From positions 1 to 29,110 of the IMG/VR virus record IMGVR_UViG_3300042470_000435: a stretch of DNA of 29,110 bases. The stretch is one strand, 5' to 3'. Every line of letters starts with the position of its first letter. Within the stretch, counting starts at the first letter, position 1. This document shows, piece after piece, positions 22,461 to 29,110 of the stretch. A model generated the notes under the pieces. It had not been told where the DNA came from. It was given only the letters and a program-made list of their open reading frames with translations, and ran no database searches. The position numbers and the translations under genes were made by a program. Source of the stretch: a virus.

Positions 22461-23960
22461 ATGTCAACAATTATTCAGATAAAAAGATCGACAGGTGCTG
22501 CTGCCCCTATTGATGGTATTTTAGAAAATGGGGAATTAGCATATAGTCAAGACGGTAGTAATAATGGTGCTAATGCCATATTATACATTGAATCGGTTGA
22601 ATCTGGATCAAATGTTATTCATAGAATAGGTGGTAAGTACTACACATCTATTATTGAATCAGCCACATCCTCAAGTGTTCCAAATACATTAGTTAGACGA
22701 GATGCAAATGGTGCTGTTAACTTAACAGTTTCAAATGCTACTACAGCAAACTCTTGGTCCACGCCTAGATACATTTTTCTAGGAGGAGATTTAAGTGGTA
22801 ATGTAGCTATTGATGGTTCATCTAATGTAACATTAACTGCCACAGTAATTAATAATTCTGTTACTTTAGGTGCAGACACTACTGGTGATTATGTAAATAA
22901 TGTGTTGGCAGGTGTTGGACTTGTTGCATCAGGTCAGGGTGGAGAAACTGCTAATGTAACTTTGGCATTAGGTACTTCTGGTGTCACTGCAGGTGTTTAT
23001 GGTAATGTTTCAAGTTTACCATCTATTACTGTAGATCAATATGGAAGAATAACTACTGCTTCAAATGTTAACCTCGTAACTACTAATATTACTGAGGGAA
23101 CAAATCTTTATTATACCAATGCTAGAGTAAGATCTACCTTAACTAGCGGCAATGGTATATCATATAATACCACAACAGGTAATATTACACTTTCACCTAC
23201 AGGCGTAACTGCTAATACGTATGGTGGTGGTGCGACCATACCTGTTATTACTGTAGATCAATTTGGTAGAATTACTACGGCATCAAATTCTAGTATAGCT
23301 ACTTCTTTAAGTATTGCAGGTGGTACTGGCACAGACACAGTCAGTTTATTGACTGATACATTAACATTTGCTGGAACGGCAAATGAAATAGAAACTGCTG
23401 TAACTAATAATCAAGTACAATTTGGATTACCAGATAACGTAACTATTGGAAATGATTTAACTGTTAGTGGTAATTTAGTTGTACAAGGGGTAGTGACTAC
23501 TTTAAATACTGCAGTTGCAGTAGTAGAAGATCCATTACTTAAATTAGGAAATGCCAACCCTGCCGATTCGTTAGATTTAGGTTTCTTTGGTGTTTATACT
23601 TCAGGTGGTACAAAATACGCTGGTTTGTTTAGAGATGCATCAGATTCTGGCAAATTTAAATTATTCCAAGATTTACAAGGCGATCCTGATAGTGTACCTA
23701 ATGTTGTTAATACAGGTGGTGCCGGTTATGCTATAGCAACTTTAGTATCCCATTTAACTGGTGGTAATGTTTCAGGATTATTAAATCCTATTGCAGTTAC
23801 AGATGGTGGTATAGGTAGAGGAACACTTACTGCCAATAGTATTATGTTTCCAAATACAACCTCATCTTTTGGGTTTGCTACAGGTACATCAGGACAAGTT
23901 TTACAATTAAGTACAACAGGTATACCAGTGTTTGGTCACCTGGATGGAGGAACGTACTAA
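22461..23960 (+). CDS. Large fibre/whisker-type structural protein
   Basis: 499 residues. Residues 1-~60 (IIQIKRSTGAAAPIDG, ENGELAYSQDG) resemble the Mtd_N-type attachment domain. The centre contains the repeat SITVDQYGRITTASN / VITVDQFGRITTASN, separated by NLYYTNARVRSTL and TTGNITLSP. Residues ~325-410 include SGNLVVQGVVTTLNTAVAVVEDPLLKLG and LFRDASDSGKFKLFQDL, a combination typical of marine myophage virion proteins. The C-terminus is HLDGGTY. The gene occupies the position of T4 wac (fibritin) just before gp13, but sequence similarity to T4 fibritin is not evident. The role is probably a fibre or whisker. Confidence 0.78.
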   Translation: MSTIIQIKRSTGAAAPIDGILENGELAYSQDGSNNGANAILYIESVESGSNVIHRIGGKYYTSIIESATSSSVPNTLVRRDANGAVNLTVSNATTANSWSTPRYIFLGGDLSGNVAIDGSSNVTLTATVINNSVTLGADTTGDYVNNVLAGVGLVASGQGGETANVTLALGTSGVTAGVYGNVSSLPSITVDQYGRITTASNVNLVTTNITEGTNLYYTNARVRSTLTSGNGISYNTTTGNITLSPTGVTANTYGGGATIPVITVDQFGRITTASNSSIATSLSIAGGTGTDTVSLLTDTLTFAGTANEIETAVTNNQVQFGLPDNVTIGNDLTVSGNLVVQGVVTTLNTAVAVVEDPLLKLGNANPADSLDLGFFGVYTSGGTKYAGLFRDASDSGKFKLFQDLQGDPDSVPNVVNTGGAGYAIATLVSHLTGGNVSGLLNPIAVTDGGIGRGTLTANSIMFPNTTSSFGFATGTSGQVLQLSTTGIPVFGHLDGGTY

Positions 23961-23961
23961 T

Positions 23962-24144
23962 ATGAATGGTTTAGATAATGAAAAATTTTTAACTGCAGTA
24001 TTAGATAAAACTGTACAAAAATTAAATGTGTTAAATACTCAAAATATAGTTTTAGAAACACAATTAAAATTTGCTAATGATAAAATTTTGGCACTGGAAA
24101 AGGAATTAAATGACAGCACCAGCAAGCAGACAGAATCTAATTGA
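23962..24144 (+). CDS. Small coiled-coil protein overlapping gp13
   Basis: 60 residues from the ATG at 23962; a longer frame starts inside the upstream gene, but this start follows the TAA by one base. Hydrophobic residues recur at heptad spacing across almost the whole length (AVLDKTVQKLNVLNTQNIVL... and KILALEKEL), so it is likely one coiled coil. A short coiled-coil gene at this place, before the neck gene, is a recurring feature of marine T4-like phages as I know them. Its last 35 bases overlap the start of gp13 in another frame. Function unknown; it could be a fibritin-like or assembly helper. Confidence 0.7.
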   Translation: MNGLDNEKFLTAVLDKTVQKLNVLNTQNIVLETQLKFANDKILALEKELNDSTSKQTESN

Positions 24145-25072
24145 TTATTGTCTCAGACGCCTAGGGCATCCTGTTATAGAAATAAATTTAGATGACGATC
24201 AAATAGAAGATCGCATTGATGATGCACTGCAATTTTGGCGCGAATATCATTTTGATGGTACAGAATTAACATATGTTAAGGCAGAAATAACCGCATCAAC
24301 AATGACATTATCGTCATTAGTAGGTCTGTTATTTACAATTGGGGAAACTCTAACTGGGCAATCATCTGGAGCTACAGCAAAAGTTATTTCTAAAACATCA
24401 TCTACATCTGTAAAGATCGATGTTTTATCTGGTACTTTTACTGCGGGCGAAACGGTAACAGGGAATTCTTCAGGAATTTCGGGAGCACTAGCTGCTTCAA
24501 ACCCTGTTTCTCTAGGTGTAATAGATAATAATTATTTTGACATTTCAGATTCTGTTATTGGAGTAACTAGAGTTTTTCCATTTTCTAATAGATCAAATGG
24601 TATGAATATGTTTGATATTCGTTATCAAATTCTTATCAATGATCTTTATAGTTTAATGTCAACTGATTTAATTTATTATAGCCAAGTTAAAACTCAACTT
24701 GAATTAATAAACCAATTACTAGTAGGTCAAAAACCTATTAGATTTAATAGGCATATGAATAGATTATATGTGGATATGGATTGGGAAGCAGATGGTGTTG
24801 TAGGTGATTATATGATTGTAGAATGTTATCGGATATTAGACCCAGATACATTTACAGATGTATATAATGATATGTTTCTTAAAAGATATGCTACAGCTTT
24901 ACTTAAAAGACAATGGGGTGAGAACTTGAAAAAATTTGCCGGTGTTCAATTACCTGGTGGTGTAACATTAAATGGAGTAGTAATATATCAAGAAGCAATA
25001 GATGAAATAACTAATCTTGAGAGTGAAATGCAAAGTAAATATGAAATACCTCCGGAATTTATTACAGGTTAA
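24110..25072 (+). CDS. gp13: Neck protein gp13 (head completion) with inserted module
   Basis: 320 residues (T4 gp13 is 309). The N-terminal helices (RQNLIDYCLRRLGHPVIEIN, then DDQIEDRIDDALQFWREYH) and the C-terminal part (VGDYMIVECYRILDPDTFTDV, LPGGVTLNGVVIYQEA) are characteristic of T4-like gp13. With gp14 it seals the filled head and receives the tail. Residues ~68-137 look like an insertion (GETLTGQSSGATAKV...GETVTGNSSG), two copies of a GE(T)-TG-SG motif, placed between helices and core. The start at 24110 has AAGGA 5 bases upstream and lies within the previous coiled-coil gene. This anchors the T4 gene order. Confidence 0.9.
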   Translation: MTAPASRQNLIDYCLRRLGHPVIEINLDDDQIEDRIDDALQFWREYHFDGTELTYVKAEITASTMTLSSLVGLLFTIGETLTGQSSGATAKVISKTSSTSVKIDVLSGTFTAGETVTGNSSGISGALAASNPVSLGVIDNNYFDISDSVIGVTRVFPFSNRSNGMNMFDIRYQILINDLYSLMSTDLIYYSQVKTQLELINQLLVGQKPIRFNRHMNRLYVDMDWEADGVVGDYMIVECYRILDPDTFTDVYNDMFLKRYATALLKRQWGENLKKFAGVQLPGGVTLNGVVIYQEAIDEITNLESEMQSKYEIPPEFITG

Positions 25073-25094
25073 TGAGTCTTATCATCTAGGCTCA
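25073..25094 (+). other. Weak hairpin in the gp13-gp14 gap
   Basis: TGAGTC and GGCTCA flank a 10-base loop and could form a 6-pair stem with one G-U pair. There is no following T tract, so a terminator is not supported. The rest of the 69-base gap (to 25141) shows no clear promoter and is the longest non-coding stretch of the window. Confidence 0.25.
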
Positions 25095-25141
25095 TAGCAA
25101 ATAGTACCACCATGTCAATAGAAAGTCTATAGATTTAGGTC

Positions 25142-25903
25142 ATGCCTACCAATTTTTATTTCCAATCAGGCATTCCAATGGGCAGACGTTCAGAAAGTCT
25201 GCTTATGGAAGACCTTATTATCGAATGCCTAAAAATTTATGGTTTCGATACGTATTATATTCCTCGCAAAGAAGAGAATGAAGATTTAATTTTGAACGAA
25301 GATGTTCTTAATAGTTACACCTATGCTCAGCCTTTGGAAATGTATTTGGAAAATGTTGATGGGTTTGGAGGTGACGGTGAACTACTTACCAAATTTGGTT
25401 TGGAAATAAGAGACACAGCAACATTTATAGTATCCAGAAGAAGATGGGATGAAACTATAGCTCAATTTGGTGATACTGTTTTGACAAATAGACCAGCTGA
25501 AGGTGATATAATTTATTTTCCTTTAACGAAATCATTATTTGAAATAAAGAAAGTAGAAGCAAGAGATCCTTTTTTTCAAGTAGGTCAATTATACGTTTAT
25601 AAATTGTATTGTGAACTAATGCAGTACAGCTCAGAAAGATTTGATACAGGTATAGAAGAAATTGATAATCTTACTGCTGAAATTGGTCAAGATATTCAAA
25701 ACTTTGAATTGTTATTAGAAGGAGCAGGATTTAATAATTATAGAATGTTACTTGAATTAGATGTTGAATCTAAAGTTATTTTAGAAGATTATACCATTAC
25801 AACAGTAGATAAAATTGCAGATAATGAATACTTTGATACAGGTATAGAAGATATACTTGATTTTACAGAAAGAAATCCTTTTGGTGAGGTATTTAATAGA
25901 TAA
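25142..25903 (+). CDS. gp14: Neck protein gp14
   Basis: 253 residues (T4 gp14 is 256). NFYFQSGIPMGRRSESLLMEDLIIECLKIYG at the N-terminus, Y(I)PRK with acidic residues, DGFGGDGELLTKFGLEIRD and FIVSRRRWDE are typical of the T4-like gp14 family. It assembles with gp13 on the portal vertex after packaging, forming the neck to which the tail joins. It follows gp13 after a 69-base gap and overlaps gp15 as TAATG. The ATG at 25142 has TTAGGT just upstream, a weak ribosome site. Assignment rests on motif recognition plus gene order. Confidence 0.9.
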   Translation: MPTNFYFQSGIPMGRRSESLLMEDLIIECLKIYGFDTYYIPRKEENEDLILNEDVLNSYTYAQPLEMYLENVDGFGGDGELLTKFGLEIRDTATFIVSRRRWDETIAQFGDTVLTNRPAEGDIIYFPLTKSLFEIKKVEARDPFFQVGQLYVYKLYCELMQYSSERFDTGIEEIDNLTAEIGQDIQNFELLLEGAGFNNYRMLLELDVESKVILEDYTITTVDKIADNEYFDTGIEDILDFTERNPFGEVFNR

Positions 25904-26658
25904 TGTTAAACAGTAAATTCTATTGGGGTACTATCAGAAAAGCAATAGTTGCTTTTGGTAATACCTTTAATAATATCCATATAGACAGAAAAGACGAAAA
26001 TTCAGATGTTATCCAAACTCTGAAGGTTCCTTTGTCTTATGCTCCTACTCAAAAATTCTTGGCAAGAATAAAACAACTTCCTAATCCAGATACTGAAGTT
26101 AGAACTGAAGTTGTTTTGCCTAGAATGTCTTTTGAAATGACATCTATACAATATGACCCTAGTAGAAAGATTGCTCCTACACAAGCTAATAGAGTAAATA
26201 ATACTTCTACAGTAACGCAAACTAAACAGTTTGCACCTGCTCCATATAATATGGGAATATCATTGTATTTATACTCAAGAAATCAACACGATGCATTACA
26301 AATTGTTGAACAAATACTTCCATATTTTAATCCAGATTTTAATTTAACGTTAAAAGCTGTCCCCGACCTAAATATTAAAAATGATCTACCTATTATATTA
26401 GATGGCATAAATTATGAAGATGATTATGAAAATGATTTTATGTCTAGAAGAATGATTATATGGACATTAAATTTTACATTAAAATTAAATTTTTATGGCC
26501 CTGTAGACCGTCAAGGTATTATTCGTACCGCAGTTGCCAATACGTATTCTAATGAAGAATTAACTAACCAGCAAACAGGTTATACAGTCAGTGTTTATCC
26601 AACTACCGCAAAACCAGGAGACACAATAGATTACACTGAAACATTTGAGGATTTTTGA
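25903..26658 (+). CDS. gp15: Tail sheath stabiliser and completion protein gp15
   Basis: 251 residues (T4 gp15 is 272). FYWGTIRKAIVAFGNTFNNI, the strand KVPLSYAPTQKFLARI, LPRMSFEMTSIQYDPSRK and NMGISLYLYSRNQHDALQIVEQI are recognisable features of the family. The protein caps the finished tail tube and sheath and connects to the neck. It lies between gp14 and gp16 as in T4. Start and stop are both overlap junctions (TAATG with gp14, TGATG with gp16), indicating coupled translation. Confidence 0.9.
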   Translation: MLNSKFYWGTIRKAIVAFGNTFNNIHIDRKDENSDVIQTLKVPLSYAPTQKFLARIKQLPNPDTEVRTEVVLPRMSFEMTSIQYDPSRKIAPTQANRVNNTSTVTQTKQFAPAPYNMGISLYLYSRNQHDALQIVEQILPYFNPDFNLTLKAVPDLNIKNDLPIILDGINYEDDYENDFMSRRMIIWTLNFTLKLNFYGPVDRQGIIRTAVANTYSNEELTNQQTGYTVSVYPTTAKPGDTIDYTETFEDF

Positions 26659-27077
26659 TGAAAGATATAGATCAATTGAATTCTATATTCAATTTAGATA
26701 AAAGTGTTAATGAAGAAAAATTACCTATTTCTTTATCTAAAAGTAGTGAGCATGATCAAGAGAATGATTATGATCTAGCAAGACAAACACTTCGTAATTT
26801 AATTATTAAAGGTGAAGGAACTCTTGATGACATGATTAATTTTGCTCGAAATTCAGAACATCCGAGAGCATATGAAGTTACAGGGCAATTGATTAAAACA
26901 ATGGCTGACACAGCTAAAGATTTACTTAATATTCATAAACAAGTTAAAGATATTAAGGGTAAGGAATCAGCCAATCCTCAAATTGGTACTCAGAATAATG
27001 TAGTATTTGCAGGTTCAACAGAAGATCTTTTAAAGATGTTGAACAAGAAAGACGACGGTAAAGTAATTGAGCAATGA
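26658..27077 (+). CDS. gp16: Small terminase subunit gp16
   Basis: 139 residues from the ATG in TGATG; a TTG directly before it would add one residue but is less likely. The central region (YDLARQTLRNLIIKGEGTLDDMINFARNSEHPRAYEVTGQLIKTMADTAKDLLNIH region, residues ~35-95) is helical and matches the coiled-coil core of T4-like small terminases, which form a ring that regulates gp17 and recognises DNA. T4 gp16 has 164 residues. The C-terminal tail (DLLKMLNKK) is a short segment probably for gp17 contact. Its end overlaps the gp17 start by 11 bases. Confidence 0.87.
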   Translation: MKDIDQLNSIFNLDKSVNEEKLPISLSKSSEHDQENDYDLARQTLRNLIIKGEGTLDDMINFARNSEHPRAYEVTGQLIKTMADTAKDLLNIHKQVKDIKGKESANPQIGTQNNVVFAGSTEDLLKMLNKKDDGKVIEQ

Positions 27078-28734
27078 AGATCATTCATACAATGGTAATC
27101 CAAATCTTAAACCGATAGATTACCAACACACCTTCACTGTAGAACAGGTGAGGGAGTTAATGCTTTGTGGTCAGGACCCAATTTATTTTATTGAAACTTA
27201 TTGTAGAATTATATCACTTGATAAAGGTATTGTTCCATTTAAATTATACGATTGTCAAAAAGAAAAAGTAGATGTTATACTTAATAATCGTAAAGTTATA
27301 TTAATGGAAGGCAGGCAGCAGGGGAAAACAATTACTGCCGCTGCTTGTATATTATGGTATACATTGTTTCAATCAAATAAAACAGTTGCAATTCTAGCTA
27401 ATAAATCCTCTGCTGCTCGAGAAGTACTTTATCGTTATCAGATAATGTACGAACTTCTGCCTATATGGATGCAGCAAGGTGTAAAGACATGGAACAAAGG
27501 TGATATTGAATTAGAAAATGGTTGTAGAATATTTACAGCAGCAACAAGTGCTTCTGGTATTCGAGGAAAATCTGTAAACTGGTTATACATTGACGAAGCA
27601 GCAATTATTCCAAATACGGTTGCTGATGAATTTTTTACTTCAGTATATCCAACAATTTCCTCCGGTGAAACTACAAAAATACTTCTTACCTCTACTCCAC
27701 TAGGTTATAATCATTTCTGGAAGTTCTGGAATGAAGCAGAACAGAAACTTAATGGTTTTATTCCATTGTTTATTCCATATTGGAAAATACCTGGTAGAAC
27801 TGAGGAATGGGCAGCAGAGCAAAAAGCAATGCTCGGTGAACTTAAGTTTAATCAGGAAGTATTATGTAAGTTTCTTGGATCATCTAACACTTTAATTAAT
27901 CCAGATGTTATTGGTAGAATGTCTGCCAAAACACCTATATACAGCAAAGATGGATTAGATGTTTTAGAAGAACCACAAAAAGGACATGTATATGCATTAA
28001 TAGCTGATACATCTCGAGGGGTTGGTGGAGACTATTGCGCTTTTACTGTTACAGATATATCTAAGTATCCCTATACAGTTGTAGCAAAATATAGAAATAA
28101 TAAAGTAAGTCCGTTATTATACCCAGACATAATTCATAAGGTAGCTAAGGATTTTAATAAGGCATATGTACTTGTTGAAATTAATGATAATGGACAGCAA
28201 GTAGCCGATTCCCTGTACATGGATCTTGAATATGAAAATATGTTCTTTGTTGGAGCACATTCAAGATCAGGGCAGTATTTGTCTTCTGGTTATACACAAG
28301 GAGCAACATTAGGTGTTAGAACTACCAAGTTAGTTAAGCGTCTTGGTTGTACAGCATTTAAAGGGTTGGTTGAAAATAATAAGTTACTAATACATGATGC
28401 AGAAATTATTTCTGAGATTTCTACTTTCATTGAAGTACGAGGAACACATAAGGCAGATGAGGGTTATCATGATGATTTAGTAATGACATTGGTATTATTA
28501 GGTTGGGCAGCAAACGATCCTTTCTTCAAGGAATTGACAGATAGTAATTTACGAAAAGTATTATTCGAAGACCAAGCTAAAATTATTGAGGAAGAACTTA
28601 CACCATTTGGGTTGATAGATGATGGTTTAACTCCAGAAATACAGACTGAAGTTATAGATTCTGATATTTGGTTTAGAGAAGATCCTCAAGTGCTTATGGA
28701 AAAAATTAGACAAAAACAGCTTGAACGTGTCTAG
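27067..28734 (+). CDS. gp17: Large terminase subunit gp17 (packaging ATPase/nuclease)
   Basis: 555 residues from TTG (T4 gp17 is 610). The TTG start retains the N-terminal NPNLKP and YQHTFTVEQVRELMLCGQDP segment expected of the family; the first in-frame ATG (27160) would remove it. ATPase domain: Walker A-like GRQQGKT at 82-88, Walker B LYIDEAA around 173-179 with catalytic E177, and coupling motif TSTP at 208-211. RNase H-like nuclease domain: D314 in IADTSRG, E371 in LVEINDNG, D469/D470 in YHDDLVM. It packages DNA into the prohead and cuts headful lengths. Its start lies inside gp16, and an out-of-frame ATG at 27074 is not used. Confidence 0.95.
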   Translation: MSNEDHSYNGNPNLKPIDYQHTFTVEQVRELMLCGQDPIYFIETYCRIISLDKGIVPFKLYDCQKEKVDVILNNRKVILMEGRQQGKTITAAACILWYTLFQSNKTVAILANKSSAAREVLYRYQIMYELLPIWMQQGVKTWNKGDIELENGCRIFTAATSASGIRGKSVNWLYIDEAAIIPNTVADEFFTSVYPTISSGETTKILLTSTPLGYNHFWKFWNEAEQKLNGFIPLFIPYWKIPGRTEEWAAEQKAMLGELKFNQEVLCKFLGSSNTLINPDVIGRMSAKTPIYSKDGLDVLEEPQKGHVYALIADTSRGVGGDYCAFTVTDISKYPYTVVAKYRNNKVSPLLYPDIIHKVAKDFNKAYVLVEINDNGQQVADSLYMDLEYENMFFVGAHSRSGQYLSSGYTQGATLGVRTTKLVKRLGCTAFKGLVENNKLLIHDAEIISEISTFIEVRGTHKADEGYHDDLVMTLVLLGWAANDPFFKELTDSNLRKVLFEDQAKIIEEELTPFGLIDDGLTPEIQTEVIDSDIWFREDPQVLMEKIRQKQLERV

Positions 28735-28745
28735 ATGTCATTGAA

Positions 28746-28753
28746 TATAAATA
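28746..28753 (+). promoter_or_regulatory. T4-type late promoter of gp18 (TATAAATA)
   Basis: Exact match to the late octamer in the 63-base gap between gp17 and gp18. Transcription would begin near 28759-28760, leaving a leader of about 40 bases that contains the hairpin at 28764 and the strong AAGGAGA site. High production of the sheath protein fits a dedicated late promoter. Confidence 0.82.
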
Positions 28754-28763
28754 AATAGTAAAT

Positions 28764-28779
28764 TAGAATGGAAATTCTA
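28764..28779 (+). other. Leader hairpin with GGAA tetraloop upstream of gp18
   Basis: TAGAAT-GGAA-ATTCTA is a perfect 6-base inverted repeat closing a GNRA-type tetraloop. It falls close to the predicted 5' end of the gp18 transcript and 6 bases before the ribosome site, leaving that site free. It may protect the transcript's 5' end; it has no T tract and is not a terminator. Confidence 0.5.
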
Positions 28780-28785
28780 TAAAAT

Positions 28786-28792
28786 AAGGAGA
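28786..28792 (+). promoter_or_regulatory. Strong Shine-Dalgarno AAGGAGA of gp18
   Basis: AAGGAGA lies 5 bases before the ATG at 28798. It agrees with the high expression expected of the major tail sheath protein and fixes the gp18 start. Confidence 0.7.
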
Positions 28793-28797
28793 ATAAC

Positions 28798-29110
28798 ATG
28801 GCATTTCAGCTTTCACCAGGAGTACTAGTTACTGAAAAGGATCTGACTAATATCGTTCCTGCAGTTTCTACTTCTGCTGGCGCATTTGCTGGCGCATTTC
28901 AATGGGGCCCTGTAGAAAAAGTTACTACTGTTGAATCTGAAAATCGTTTAGTTGAGTTGTTTGGCAAACCAAATGATACCACTGCTACATCATTCTTTAC
29001 TGCTGCAAATTTTTTATCTTATGGTAATAACTTACAAGTAGTCAGAGCAGCAAATACCCTTTCAAGAAACGCTGTTGCAAACGTGTCAGGATATCCTTTA
29101 ACAGATTTGG
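28798..29110 (+). CDS. gp18: Tail sheath protein gp18 (3' truncated by window)
   Basis: 104 residues are visible; the frame runs open off the right edge. MAFQLSPGVLVTEKDLTNIV, followed by STSAGAFAGAFQWGPVEKV and LFGKPNDTTATSFFTAANFL, is the classical N-terminus of T4-like contractile sheath proteins. The complete T4 protein has 659 residues. The subunit polymerises around the tail tube and contracts during infection. It has its own late promoter and a strong ribosome site. Family assignment follows from motif and from the position right after gp17, as in T4. Confidence 0.93.
   Translation, partial: MAFQLSPGVLVTEKDLTNIVPAVSTSAGAFAGAFQWGPVEKVTTVESENRLVELFGKPNDTTATSFFTAANFLSYGNNLQVVRAANTLSRNAVANVSGYPLTDL

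Noticed and set aside
25073-25141. Promoter or small gene in the gp13-gp14 gap
   Set aside because: TATAGATT departs from the late octamer at two positions, and the ATG-initiated frames here are only 5-6 codons long.
28778-28785. Second late promoter TATAAAAT before gp18
   Set aside because: It does not match the octamer and would start transcription at or beyond the ribosome site.
1-29110. tRNA genes, integrase or insertion sequences
   Set aside because: No cloverleaf pattern in the short gaps, and no transposase or recombinase motifs in any reading frame examined.

Overview
The window is a stretch of a T4-type myovirus genome, with every gene on the + strand and packed head to tail. The T4 order neck (gp13, gp14), tail completion (gp15), terminase (gp16, gp17), sheath (gp18) is intact from about 24.1 kb to the right edge. 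The DNA is AT-rich, two exact T4-type late promoters (TATAAATA) are present, and the small conserved proteins and fibre repeats are ones I associate with marine T4-like phages of cyanobacteria and SAR11-type bacteria. The host cannot be named from the sequence. No integrase, tRNA or host gene is visible.

Left part (1-4921): five tandem paralogues, the first cut by the window edge. The four complete ones have about six copies of a roughly 45-50 residue repeat (GY..GG ... KFPFA ... VGSL ... R), which predicts a six-bladed kelch-like propeller. Their N-terminal anchor modules alternate A-B-A-B. Centre (4960-15938): a three-gene cassette occurs three times, made of a fibre-stem protein, a ~120-residue beta protein, and a very glycine-rich adhesin; the third copy carries a second adhesin. 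Together there are nine glycine-rich modules in four proteins.

15940-21850: smaller conserved virion or assembly genes, another repeat fibre protein, a 657-residue Gly-X-Y-like protein, and three different 2-oxoglutarate/Fe(II) dioxygenases. Two of the dioxygenases lie just downstream of the collagen-like gene. 21860-24144: an exact late promoter, then three fibre or whisker-type structural genes (two ending in DGGTY) and a small coiled-coil protein. 24110-29110: gp13, gp14, gp15, gp16, gp17, then a second exact late promoter and the start of gp18.

Functional picture: genes 13-18 build and fill the particle, while the ~23 kb to their left look like an unusually large receptor-binding arsenal (about nine adhesin-class proteins plus stems and adaptors). 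It occupies the place where T4 carries the gp12/wac fibre genes. Many junctions are TAATG or ATGA overlaps, so stoichiometry is probably set by translational coupling within long late transcripts. No gap longer than about 70 bases exists between genes.
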